8,974 bases of DNA from the NCBI GenBank assembly GCA_037444005.1, contig JBBING010000095.1, positions 1-8,974 on the forward strand, in the 5' to 3' direction. The notes beneath the pieces were generated by a model. That model did not search any database. It saw only the letters and a list, made by a program, of their open reading frames with translations, and was not told where the DNA came from. The DNA is from DATLZC01 sp037444005 (GTDB lineage Bacteria; Chloroflexota; Dehalococcoidia; DSTF01; JACRBR01). The translations under genes were made by a program, and so were the position numbers. Positions 1-6,081 of this stretch are shown here, piece after piece (within the stretch, counting starts at the first letter, position 1; the number at the start of each line of letters is the position of its first letter).

Positions 1-511
1 ACTCGTGCAGACGCTCGCGCCCTCCTTGCTGGCGGTCCAGCAGCACCACGGCGTCACGCACCGTGAGGCCGGCCTCGCGGAGGCGCTCCGTCGTGTTCAC
101 GATGCTGTGTCCGCCCGTGATGAGGTCGTCCATGACGAGCGCGGTCTGCCCGGGCTGATAGAGGCCCTCGATCTCCTCCGTCAGGTCGTCGGGCCGTGGG
201 TGCAGGTAGATCAGCGGCGTTTTCGAAGTGAGCGAATACGCTTCGGCAATGAGGAGGCCCCCGAAGGGCACGCCGGCCACTAGGTCGAAGGGGTCGACCT
301 GGGGATGGCGCATGGCCTGGAGGGTGAGGATCTCGTCGTGGATGATATGGGCGGCCCGCCACAGCGCCGTCGGATGCGAGATGAGCAGTCGCAGGTTGAC
401 GTAGATGGGCGAATTGACGGTGGTATGGCCGAGGGTGAACTCGCCGAACTGGATCGCGCCGAGCTTCCAGAGGGTGTCGGCGAGCCAGAGATTGCCGCGA
501 CGGGTCGTCAT
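1..511 (-). CDS. pyrE: Orotate phosphoribosyltransferase-like protein, 3' end cut off by the window
   Basis: Type I phosphoribosyltransferase; the best match is orotate phosphoribosyltransferase, which makes OMP from orotate and PRPP in UMP synthesis in the cytosol. The first 170 residues are visible. The N-terminal FGEFTL (22-27), the NSPIY strand (33-37) and the following R41 fit the OPRT family. The PRPP-binding motif VMDDLITGGHS lies at 126-136, and the stretch AVVLLDRQQGG (154-164) resembles the OPRT domain of UMP synthases. The catalytic loop (about 101-116) is odd: it lacks the usual R-K-E-x-K pattern and contains no lysine. The ATG at 509-511 is chosen because an AGAAGGA ribosome binding site (523-529) lies 11 nt upstream. 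The reading frame stays open to base 1, so the C-terminus is unseen. It sits behind an attenuator-like leader. A divergent PRTase with another substrate is possible. Confidence 0.8.
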   Translation of the reverse strand, partial: MTTRRGNLWLADTLWKLGAIQFGEFTLGHTTVNSPIYVNLRLLISHPTALWRAAHIIHDEILTLQAMRHPQVDPFDLVAGVPFGGLLIAEAYSLTSKTPLIYLHPRPDDLTEEIEGLYQPGQTALVMDDLITGGHSIVNTTERLREAGLTVRDAVVLLDRQQGGRERLHE

Positions 512-537
512 GGGCCGGGCCGTCCTTCTGCCCCACA

Positions 538-573
538 ACAAAAGGCCATCCGTTTGCGCGGATAGCCTTTTGT
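538..573 (-). terminator. Intrinsic terminator in the pyrE leader
   Basis: On the minus strand, 15 consecutive base pairs (arms 559-573 and 538-552) close a six-base loop, with one G.U pair. The 3' arm ends in UUUUGUUGU, a moderate U-tract. It lies just upstream of the pyrE ribosome binding site, so it would stop transcription before the gene unless an alternative fold prevents it. On the plus strand the G.U becomes a C.A mismatch, which favours function towards pyrE. Confidence 0.75.
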
Positions 574-602
574 GTTCGTCAAGGACTTCGTGGTCCGACT
601 GA

Positions 603-689
603 CAGGCTCCACACCCGGGGTAGCCCCCTGCCGGTTCGGTCGCCCGTTAGGCTCGTCGCCCGGTGTCTGGCGTCGTTCCGTGGAGCCTG
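603..689 (-). promoter_or_regulatory. Long-range 10-bp stem in the pyrE leader
   Basis: The arms CAGGCTCCAC (603-612) and GTGGAGCCTG (680-689) are perfect reverse complements and enclose 67 nt. The enclosed part contains further short GC-rich complementary runs, for example GGGG/CCCC at 617-627. A perfect 10-bp pairing at this distance suggests a folded multi-helix domain, the candidate sensing part of the leader. GC-richness makes some chance pairing likely, so the inner helices are not claimed. Confidence 0.5.
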
Positions 690-698
690 CTGGCCGCT

Positions 699-722
699 CG
701 CCCTGCTGTCGCCAGCAGGGCG
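699..722 (-). promoter_or_regulatory. 10-bp GNRA-capped hairpin directly after the leader frame
   Basis: Arms 699-708 and 713-722 pair perfectly over 10 bp. On the minus-strand RNA the loop is GCGA, a GNRA tetraloop. The hairpin begins one base after the stop codon of the 14-codon frame. A ribosome terminating there would mask or melt it, which is how leader-peptide attenuators couple translation to RNA folding. Confidence 0.6.
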
Positions 723-767
723 TTACGTGTCGACCTGCCAGACCCCCCAACGAACTCGGTCGGTCAT
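723..767 (-). CDS. Candidate 14-residue leader peptide upstream of pyrE
   Basis: ATG at 765-767 opens a frame of 14 codons ending in TAA (723-725), reading MTDRVRWGVWQVDT. It is preceded by TAAGGAGGTG (772-781), an almost complete complement of the 16S rRNA anti-Shine-Dalgarno. GGAGG lies 6 nt from the ATG, an optimal spacing. Such a site before so short a frame argues for real translation. The peptide has two tryptophans (W7, W10) but no run of one codon, so classical amino-acid attenuation is not clearly indicated. It may instead be a ribosome-positioning uORF. It has no recognisable homology. Confidence 0.5.
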   Translation of the reverse strand: MTDRVRWGVWQVDT

Positions 768-794
768 GAGACACCTCCTTACGGGGTTCTCATG
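765..794 (-). promoter_or_regulatory. Hairpin burying the leader-peptide Shine-Dalgarno and start codon
   Basis: CATGAGA and TCTCATG (765-771 and 788-794) are perfect 7-bp inverted repeats. Inside them ACCCC can pair with GGAGGT, with one bulged base, leaving a GUAA loop. Both the Shine-Dalgarno and the AUG of the 14-codon frame are in the stem. Translation of the leader frame would therefore depend on opening this helix. A second copy of CCCGTAAGG (797-805, minus-strand reading) lies 20 nt upstream of the copy in this hairpin (777-785) and can form its own GCC/GGC hairpin. Confidence 0.5.
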
Positions 795-812
795 TGCCTT
801 ACGGGCATCCAG

Positions 813-842
813 ACCATAGCACCGCTTCGAACGGCCTGTCAA
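813..842 (-). promoter_or_regulatory. Sigma70-type promoter of the pyrE leader
   Basis: On the minus strand TTGACA (837-842), a perfect -35 box, is followed after 18 bp by TATGGT (813-818), a 4/6 match to the -10 consensus. Transcription would start at about 806-808, just before the first leader hairpin. The promoter begins 25 bp past the truB stop, so pyrE has its own start even if some truB transcripts read through. Confidence 0.65.
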
Positions 843-844
843 GA

Positions 845-876
845 GGACGATCGGACCGATCGGACCGTCATCGTCC
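845..876 (-). repeat. Tandem 9-bp repeat within an inverted repeat at the truB end / pyrE promoter
   Basis: GATCGGACC occurs twice in tandem (849-857, 858-866), flanked by the inverted repeat GGACGAT (845-851) and ATCGTCC (870-876). It covers the truB stop codon and lies directly upstream of the pyrE -35 box. It could be a protein-binding site or a weak end-of-operon hairpin; there is no U-tract, so an intrinsic terminator is unlikely. Confidence 0.4.
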
Positions 877-1821
877 GGATTCGGGCGGCTGCGGAAACGG
901 CGCGAAGACCTTGTCGGGCTGCCAGAGCCGCCCGCCCTCGTACCGCAGCACCGCGAGGAAGTCGCCCTCCGTCGAATAGGCCCTGCACAGCGCTCCGGGA
1001 GGCAGCGTGAAGGCTCCCGGACGCGCCGGCTCGAGGAACAGGGGCCGCCCTTCCCGCGCCGCCCGCGTATGCTGCGGACCCAGGATGGCGGCGCGCCACG
1101 ATTCCAGCGGCGTGTCGGTCGCCCACAGCAGCTCCCGCCACGTCCCCGCGACCGCGGCTTCGCGCAAGGCGTCCGGCGTCACGGCGTCCTCCAGGCGAAA
1201 GGGCCCCGCCTGCAGCCGCGTCAGCGCCGCCAGATGGGCGTAGCAGCCCAGCCGGACGCCAATGTCGTGCGCCAGCGTGCGCACGTACGCCCCGCGGCCG
1301 CACTCCACCTCGATGGTCGCGAACGGCGGCTCGAACGCGACGACGTCGATGCGGTAGATCACCACGCGGCGCGGCGCGCGCTCCACCTCCTCGCCGGCGC
1401 GGGCGTAGCGGTACAGAGGCTGCCCCTGGTACTTCACCGCGCTGTACATGGGCGGAAGTTGTTCGATCTCGCCCGTGAACGCGGCCACCGCCTCTTCCAG
1501 CGCCTCCCGTGTGACGCCCGAAGGGTCCGCCTCGGCGGTGATCACGCCATCAGCGTCGTAGGTGTCGGTGGCCTGACCGAGGCGCAGCGTCGTGAGGTAG
1601 ACCTTGGGCTGGTCGATGAGGTACTCGGCGACGCGCGTGGCCTGGCCCAGCAGGATGGGGAGCACGCCTTCGGCGATGGGGTCGAGCGTTCCCGCGTGTC
1701 CGACCCGACGGAAGCCCGTGAGCCGCCGGACCAGCGTGACCATCGCGAACGAGGTGACGCCCTTCGGCTTGTTCAGGTTGAGGATACCGTGGAAAGGTGG
1801 GTCGTGGCCGCGTCTCGCCAT
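868..1821 (-). CDS. truB: tRNA pseudouridine(55) synthase TruB
   Basis: Isomerises U55 to pseudouridine in the T-loop of most tRNAs and also helps tRNA folding; cytosolic. The 317-residue product has the usual TruB length. The N-terminal GILNLNKPKGVTS (12-24) and the motif GHAGTLDP (41-48) with the catalytic aspartate D47 are intact. LGQATDTYDADG (77-88) and the RGAYVRTLAHDIG stretch are also family signatures. The last ~90 residues form the expected TruB C-terminal/PUA-like RNA-binding region. The ATG at 1819-1821 has no clear Shine-Dalgarno. An in-frame stop (the rbfA TAA) bounds any longer start, so expression probably depends on the operon. It is the last gene of the nusA operon, 51 nt after rbfA; ribF and rpsO, common next genes elsewhere, do not follow. 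Confidence 0.96.
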   Translation of the reverse strand: MARRGHDPPFHGILNLNKPKGVTSFAMVTLVRRLTGFRRVGHAGTLDPIAEGVLPILLGQATRVAEYLIDQPKVYLTTLRLGQATDTYDADGVITAEADPSGVTREALEEAVAAFTGEIEQLPPMYSAVKYQGQPLYRYARAGEEVERAPRRVVIYRIDVVAFEPPFATIEVECGRGAYVRTLAHDIGVRLGCYAHLAALTRLQAGPFRLEDAVTPDALREAAVAGTWRELLWATDTPLESWRAAILGPQHTRAAREGRPLFLEPARPGAFTLPPGALCRAYSTEGDFLAVLRYEGGRLWQPDKVFAPFPQPPESGR

Positions 1822-1872
1822 GCCGTGCCCGCCGGAGAGCGCGCCGGGGCCGTGAGCGCCCGAGGCGTCCCG

Positions 1873-2235
1873 TTACAGCGTGTCCCCCTGTTCGCTCGCC
1901 ACTTCCTTGATGAGCTGCGAGAGCCGTACGCCTCGCTCGATGGAGTCGTCCTGCCGGAAGGCGAGCTCCGGCGTCTGACGCATTTTCAGCCGGCGGGAGA
2001 GCTCGCGCTCCATGAAGTGCCGCGCGCGCTCGAGCGCCTGGAAGACGCTGGCCCGCTCCGCCTCGCTGCCCATGACGCTCACGTAGACGCGCGCGTGCCG
2101 CAGGTCCGGGCTCACCTCCACCTCCGTGACCGAGATGAGGCCCTGCTGGAACGCCGGGTCGTGCAGTTCACGCAGCACGAGCCGGCTGATCTCCTCCCGC
2201 AGGAGGTCGTTCACGCGCTCGGTCCTTCGGGTCAT
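1873..2235 (-). CDS. rbfA: 30S ribosome-binding factor RbfA
   Basis: RbfA binds the maturing 30S subunit and assists 16S rRNA 5'-end processing and late assembly; it is important in cold growth in E. coli. The 120-residue protein has the family length and KH-like fold order: an N-terminal helix TERVNDLLREEISRLV, strands ISVTEVEVSPDLRHARVYVSV (about 34-54), then LERARHFMERELSRRL (about 68-83) and a TPELAFRQDDSIERGVRLSQLI end. The A-x-G kink common in RbfA is ARH here. The ATG at 2233-2235 follows GGGAC, a weak ribosome binding site. It lies between infB and truB as in many bacteria, so the three maturation and initiation factors would be co-expressed. Confidence 0.95.
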   Translation of the reverse strand: MTRRTERVNDLLREEISRLVLRELHDPAFQQGLISVTEVEVSPDLRHARVYVSVMGSEAERASVFQALERARHFMERELSRRLKMRQTPELAFRQDDSIERGVRLSQLIKEVASEQGDTL

Positions 2236-2244
2236 GGGTCACGT

Positions 2245-2276
2245 CCCGGCGCGCGAGGCGCTCGCGCCCGGCGCGC
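2245..2276 (-). repeat. GC-rich hairpin with flanking direct repeat in the infB-rbfA spacer
   Basis: The 61-nt gap between infB and rbfA holds GCGCGAG (2251-2257) and its complement CTCGCGC (2261-2267) around a 3-nt loop. The decamer CCCGGCGCGC is present twice (2245-2254 and 2267-2276). It could be an mRNA processing or stability element. In such GC-rich DNA it may also be without function. Confidence 0.3.
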
Positions 2277-2296
2277 TTGCCTGAGGCGGGCCGGCG

Positions 2297-4144
2297 TCAG
2301 GGGGTCTGCTCCACGTGGAAGAGCTCGAGGACGTCGCCCTCCTGAAACTCGTCCACGCCTTCGACCTTGATGCCGCACTCGTACCCGCTCTGCACCTCGC
2401 GAACGTCTTCCTGGAACCGCCGCAGGCTCTCGATGCGGCCCTCCGCCACGACCTCGCCGCCGCGGATCACACGCACGCGGTCCGACCGCGTCACGGCGCC
2501 GTCGCGGACGTAGCAGCCTGCGATCTGCCCCTTGCGGCCGACTTTGAAGACCTGACGCACCTCGGCGTGGCCGGTCACCACCTCGCGGTAGGTCGGCGCG
2601 AGCATGCCGCGCAGCGCCTTATCGATGTCCTCCGTGAGCTGGTAGATGATGTTGTACAGGCGGATATCGACCTTCTCCTGCTCGGCGAGCCGCCGCGCGC
2701 CCGGTTCCACCTTCGTGTTGAATCCGATGATGACGCCTCGCGACGCCACCGCCAGCATCACGTCGGACTCGGTGATCATCCCCGTCTGGGCGTGGATGAC
2801 CTTCGCGCGCACCTCGTCCGTGCCCAGGCGCTCGATCGCCTGCTTGACGGCTTCGGCGCTTCCCTGCACATCGGTCTTCAGGATGATATTGAGTTCCTTG
2901 ACCTTGCCCGCCGTGATTTCGCCGAACACGCTTTCGAGAGAGACGCCCCGGTGCTCGCGCAACGCCGCCGCTTCACGCTCGCGGATGCGCTGGGCGACGG
3001 TCTCGCGCGCGAACTTCTCGTCCTTCACCACCGTCAGGCGATCTCCCGCCGACGGAACGGACTCGATCCCCAGGATCTCGACGGGCGTCGACGGGCCGGC
3101 TTCTTTGACCCGCTGGCCCCACTCGTTGAACATCGCCTTGATGCGCCCGTAGGTATCCCCGACGATCACGGCGTCGCCCACACGCAGCGTTCCCGTCTGG
3201 ACGAGGACCGTCGCAAGCGGGCCGCGGGTGCTGCTGAGCTGCGCCTCGATGACCGTACCCACAGCGGGACGGTCCGGGTTCGCCTTCAGTTCCTGGACCT
3301 CCGCCAGCACCAGGATGGTGTCCAGCAGGTCCTTCAGGCCCTCGCCCGTGCGCGCCGACACCAGCACGCACGGGACGTCGCCGCCCCATTCCTCGATAAT
3401 CACGCCGTTCTCGGAGAGCTCCTGCTTCACCCGGTCCGGGTTGGCCTGAGGCAGATCGATCTTGTTGATGGCCACGATCATGGGCACGCCGGCGGCGCGC
3501 ACGTGGTCGATGGCCTCCTTCGTCTGCGGCATCACGCCGTCGTCGGCCGCGACCACGAGGACGACGATGTCCGTGACCTGCGCGCCGCGGGCCCGCATCG
3601 CGGTGAAGGCTTCATGGCCCGGCGTGTCGAGGAACGTGATGCGGTGGCCGTCCGTCTCGACCTGGTACGCGCCGATGTGCTGCGTGATGCCCCCGGCCTC
3701 CTGGGCCGTCACGTTGGTCTTGCGGATGGCGTCGAGCAGGCTCGTCTTGCCGTGGTCGACGTGCCCCATCACCGTCACCACCGGGGGCCGCGGGCGCAGC
3801 TTCGCGGGGTCGTCCTCCTCGATGACCGCGCGCAGCGGCGCCCTGGTCTCGTGCACGGCTTCGGCGACGGCCGCGGCCTCGCCGTGGGGCTTCGCCTCGA
3901 CGGGCTCGAACCCGAGGTCGTGCGCCACGATGGCGGCGGTGTCGAAGTCGATGGTCTGGTTGATCGCCGCCATCACGCCGTTCTTCATGAGCTCCTTGAT
4001 GACCTCGACCGGGGAGACGCCCATGAGCTCACCGAGCTCCTTGACGGTGAGCGCGTGCGGAATCTCGAGAACGCGCGGCGCCGCGCCCGGAGCGCCTTGC
4101 TCGCTCCGGGTGGCGGGACGGGTCTCGCCGCGTGGTGTCGTCAT
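2297..4144 (-). CDS. infB: Translation initiation factor IF-2
   Basis: GTPase that brings initiator tRNA to the 30S subunit and promotes subunit joining. With the start used here the protein has 615 residues, a short IF-2. An IF2_N-like helical module lies at about 26-80; the long variable N-terminal extensions of enteric IF-2 are absent. The GTPase motifs are intact: GHVDHGKT (127-134), GGIT (151-154), DTPGH (173-177), NKID (227-230) and SAR (263-265). Domain II, the linker domain and the C2 tRNA-binding domain follow, ending near ECGIKVEGVDEFQEGD. Two in-frame ATGs lie close together. That at 4142-4144 is preferred because GAGG (4152-4155) lies 7 nt before it; for the ATG at 4148-4150 the gap is only one base. 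It starts shortly after rnpM in the same operon. Confidence 0.97.
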   Translation of the reverse strand: MTTPRGETRPATRSEQGAPGAAPRVLEIPHALTVKELGELMGVSPVEVIKELMKNGVMAAINQTIDFDTAAIVAHDLGFEPVEAKPHGEAAAVAEAVHETRAPLRAVIEEDDPAKLRPRPPVVTVMGHVDHGKTSLLDAIRKTNVTAQEAGGITQHIGAYQVETDGHRITFLDTPGHEAFTAMRARGAQVTDIVVLVVAADDGVMPQTKEAIDHVRAAGVPMIVAINKIDLPQANPDRVKQELSENGVIIEEWGGDVPCVLVSARTGEGLKDLLDTILVLAEVQELKANPDRPAVGTVIEAQLSSTRGPLATVLVQTGTLRVGDAVIVGDTYGRIKAMFNEWGQRVKEAGPSTPVEILGIESVPSAGDRLTVVKDEKFARETVAQRIREREAAALREHRGVSLESVFGEITAGKVKELNIILKTDVQGSAEAVKQAIERLGTDEVRAKVIHAQTGMITESDVMLAVASRGVIIGFNTKVEPGARRLAEQEKVDIRLYNIIYQLTEDIDKALRGMLAPTYREVVTGHAEVRQVFKVGRKGQIAGCYVRDGAVTRSDRVRVIRGGEVVAEGRIESLRRFQEDVREVQSGYECGIKVEGVDEFQEGDVLELFHVEQTP

Positions 4145-4177
4145 GGTCATGCCTCGATTCGTCGGCTCCGGTTCACC

Positions 4178-4471
4178 CTACGCGCTCGCGGGCGTTGCTT
4201 CAAGGCGCTCCGCGTACTGCCTCAGCGTCTCGCGATCCTCGGGCGGGACGCTGACCTTCAGCGCTCGCGAGAGCAGGTCCTTCTTCAGGGCGAGCTCCCA
4301 GCACTCGCGGTTCGCGTGCAGGTACGCGCCTCTGCCGGACTTCTTCCCCGTCGGGTCGATCTCCACCCGGCCCTGCGGCGTCCGCACGATGCGCACCAGG
4401 CCCCGCTTGGCCTCGGCGCTCCGGCAGGCGACGCACATGCGCACGGGGACGCGCTTGGGTCTCGCCGGCAT
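4178..4471 (-). CDS. rnpM: YlxR/RnpM family RNA-binding protein
   Basis: Small basic nucleic-acid-binding protein of the YlxR family (DUF448); in Bacillus subtilis it has been named RnpM as a modulator of RNase P. The family signatures RMCVACR (11-17) and GRGAYL (46-51) are present in a 97-residue protein, near the family length. It begins 12 nt after nusA with GAGG 10 nt before the ATG, and precedes infB by a short gap. That is its standard position. A ylxQ gene for an L7Ae-like protein, often the next one in Firmicutes, is missing. Confidence 0.93.
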   Translation of the reverse strand: MPARPKRVPVRMCVACRSAEAKRGLVRIVRTPQGRVEIDPTGKKSGRGAYLHANRECWELALKKDLLSRALKVSVPPEDRETLRQYAERLEATPASA

Positions 4472-4483
4472 GGCCGCACCGCC

Positions 4484-5953
4484 TCAGATGAATTCCTCGA
4501 TGTCCTCAATGTCGAGCTCTTCGTCTTCCTCGAAGACGGGCCGGCGAGGGCGCTTCTTGCGGGCCTTCGCCTCCTCGGCTTCGACGCGCACGCCCTTCTT
4601 CCCCTTCTTCTTCGGCTTCTCCAGCGCCTCCGGCCGCAGGATCTCCTCCGCGAAGCGGATAATCGGCCTGGCGGGCTGCGGCGCGGGCTCGACCGCTTCC
4701 GCGACCGCGGGCTCCGGCGCCGCCTCTTCCTCCTCCTCTTCGACGAACGGCGCGATCGCCTCCTCCTCAGGCGTCAGCGGACGCTCTTCGATCGCGGGCC
4801 TGGCGGCGGCGGGCGCAGGGGCGCCTTCGCGAGCCGCCGCAGCGGCGAACGCGGCCTCCGCCGCCTCGCGCAGCTCCGCTTCGGACTCGGGCCCACGCTC
4901 GGCGAGCTCCTTCTCGTGCGCGCTCTGACTCTTGATGTCGATCCGCCAGCCGGTCAGCTTCGCGGCGAGGCGCGCGTTCTGGCCTTCCTTCCCGATGGCG
5001 AGCGAAAGCTGCCGGTCGGGGACGATCACTTCGGCGGTCGGCGTGCCGTTCTCGACGCCGCGCGGCGTCACGCTCAAGACCTGCGCCGGGCTCAGGGCGT
5101 TGGCCACGAACTTCAGCGGGTCGGGGTCCCACTGAATCACGTCGATGCGCTCGCCGTTGAGCTCGTTCACGACGTTCTGGATGCGGACGCCGCGCAGGCC
5201 CACGCAGGCGCCGACGGGGTCGACGCCGGGCTGGCGCGCCCAGACGGCGACCTTGCTCCGATGGCCGGCCTCCCGCGCGATGGACTTGATCTCGACGATG
5301 CCCTTGAAGATTTCGGGGACCTCGAGCTCGAAGAGCCGCCGCAACAGGTTCTTGTGCGTGCGCGAGACGATGATCTGCGGCCCCTTGGCGGCCTTGTGCA
5401 CCTCGAGCACGTACACCTTCAACCGCTGCTGCGGCCGATAGTGCTCCGTGCGCACCTGCTCCGAGGGCGGCAGCAGCGCCTCGGCGCGGCCGAGGTCGAC
5501 GATGACGTTGCGGCCTTCGAGCCGCTGGACCGTCCCCGAGACGATGTCGCCCTCGCGGCCCGAGAACTCCTCGTAGACGACCTCGCGCTCGGCCTCGCGG
5601 AGCCGCTGGAGCACCACCTGCTTCGCGGTCTGCGCCGCGATGCGCCCGGCGTTCTCCGGCGTCACCTCGAACCGGATAACCTCGCCGATCTTGGCGTCCG
5701 CCCGGACCTTCCGGGCCTCCTCGAGGCTGATCTGCGTCTTCGGGTCTTCGACCTCTTCGACGACCTCCTTTTCGACGTAGACGTGGGTCTCGCCCAGCTC
5801 GGGGTCGATCTTGACGACGACGTTGCTCTGGGCGAGGTTGTCCTTCTTGTAGGCGGACGCCAGCGCCGCCTCGACGGCTTCGAAGACGACCTCCTTCGGC
5901 AGGTTCTTCTCGGCCGCGAGCTGGGCGATGGCCACGAGGAAGTCGCTCTTCAT
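4484..5953 (-). CDS. nusA: Transcription termination/antitermination factor NusA
   Basis: RNA polymerase-associated factor that modulates pausing, intrinsic termination and antitermination. In the 489 residues, the polymerase-binding N-terminal domain covers about 1-125 (MKSDFLVAIAQLAAEKNLPK is a typical start). An S1 domain lies near 135-200. KH1 has the loop VGLRG (251-255) and KH2 has GKEGQNARLA (321-330). From about 345 on, the tail is low-complexity: Ala/Glu-rich with a run of acidic residues, a KPKKKGKKG basic patch, and an acidic end DEELDIEDIEEF. The E. coli AR repeats are not evident. The Shine-Dalgarno GGAGG (5970-5974) is 16 nt from the ATG, longer than ideal, and no better in-frame start exists. 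It is the first gene of the operon; rimP, usual in front of it, is absent, and its own leader contains a terminator. Confidence 0.96.
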   Translation of the reverse strand: MKSDFLVAIAQLAAEKNLPKEVVFEAVEAALASAYKKDNLAQSNVVVKIDPELGETHVYVEKEVVEEVEDPKTQISLEEARKVRADAKIGEVIRFEVTPENAGRIAAQTAKQVVLQRLREAEREVVYEEFSGREGDIVSGTVQRLEGRNVIVDLGRAEALLPPSEQVRTEHYRPQQRLKVYVLEVHKAAKGPQIIVSRTHKNLLRRLFELEVPEIFKGIVEIKSIAREAGHRSKVAVWARQPGVDPVGACVGLRGVRIQNVVNELNGERIDVIQWDPDPLKFVANALSPAQVLSVTPRGVENGTPTAEVIVPDRQLSLAIGKEGQNARLAAKLTGWRIDIKSQSAHEKELAERGPESEAELREAAEAAFAAAAAREGAPAPAAARPAIEERPLTPEEEAIAPFVEEEEEEAAPEPAVAEAVEPAPQPARPIIRFAEEILRPEALEKPKKKGKKGVRVEAEEAKARKKRPRRPVFEEDEELDIEDIEEFI

Positions 5954-5989
5954 GATGACGACGTCCGGTCCTCCCGCTCTCTGACGAAC

Positions 5990-6014
5990 AAAAAAGTGGG
6001 TGCGAACCCACTTT
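5990..6014 (-). terminator. Intrinsic terminator inside the nusA leader
   Basis: AAAGTGGGT (5993-6001) and ACCCACTTT (6006-6014) form a perfect 9-bp stem with a UCGC loop in minus-strand RNA. It is followed by UUUUUU (5990-5995, overlapping the stem end). The U-tract exists only in the nusA direction. It lies between the nusA promoter and the nusA ribosome binding site. The genes to its right are transcribed the other way, so it cannot be the end of an upstream gene. It is best read as an attenuator of the nusA operon. Confidence 0.85.
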
Positions 6015-6035
6015 CGTAAGGAGTTTCTCGGCCAG

Positions 6036-6065
6036 AGTATAGCAGCGGCCTCGCCGCCGCCGCAA
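6036..6065 (-). promoter_or_regulatory. Promoter of the nusA operon
   Basis: On the minus strand TTGCGG (6060-6065) and TATACT (6036-6041, 5/6 match to the -10) are 18 bp apart, with TG one base before the -10 (extended -10). The start would be about 6029, giving a leader of roughly 75 nt that includes the terminator. The nearest competing element, the Rieske gene promoter, points the other way. Confidence 0.65.
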
Positions 6066-6081
6066 TACGACCACGCACGAC

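Larger units (their letters stand above)
512..808 (-). promoter_or_regulatory. Structured attenuator-like leader of the pyrE transcript
   Basis: This stretch of about 300 nt between the predicted transcription start and pyrE holds, in order of transcription: a short hairpin around CCCGTAAGG, a hairpin enclosing a strong Shine-Dalgarno, a 14-codon frame, a 10-bp GNRA hairpin, a 10-bp long-range stem enclosing about 67 nt, a weaker GGAC/GTCC hairpin (583-596), and an intrinsic terminator. Most stems lie on the minus-strand RNA, and the terminator pairs fully only on that strand (G.U in RNA, C.A on the other strand). Such an arrangement is typical of attenuation controlled by ribosome position or a ligand. 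I see no conserved core of T-box, TPP, FMN, SAM, cobalamin or PyrR-binding RNAs. The ligand or signal is unknown. Confidence 0.6.

Noticed and set aside
54..536. A 160-residue open frame on the minus strand at the left edge
   Set aside because: It is a shifted frame of the pyrE-like gene; the other frame gives the PRPP-binding motif and N-terminal OPRT signatures.
723..767. Classical tryptophan attenuation at the leader frame
   Set aside because: There are only two, non-adjacent Trp codons and the gene downstream is a PRTase of pyrimidine type, not a tryptophan gene, so the claim is not supported beyond a possibility.
512..808. A known riboswitch, T-box or PyrR-binding leader
   Set aside because: I could not find the conserved core sequences of T-box, TPP, FMN, SAM, cobalamin or PyrR-binding RNAs; a covariance-model search was not possible here.
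1069..2370. A 433-residue open frame on the plus strand
   Set aside because: It is antisense to truB and rbfA and extends across the gap between them; composition is biased and no family is recognised.
5990..6014. The nusA-leader hairpin as a bidirectional terminator
   Set aside because: The U-tract is on one strand only; the plus-strand 3' side has just three T residues, and no plus-strand gene ends there.
2315..6019. A 1234-residue open frame on the plus strand
   Set aside because: It lies antisense to infB, rnpM and nusA, all clearly real. Its residues are mainly Arg, Leu, Asp and His, as expected of a frame opposite GC-rich coding sequence, and it has no recognisable domain.
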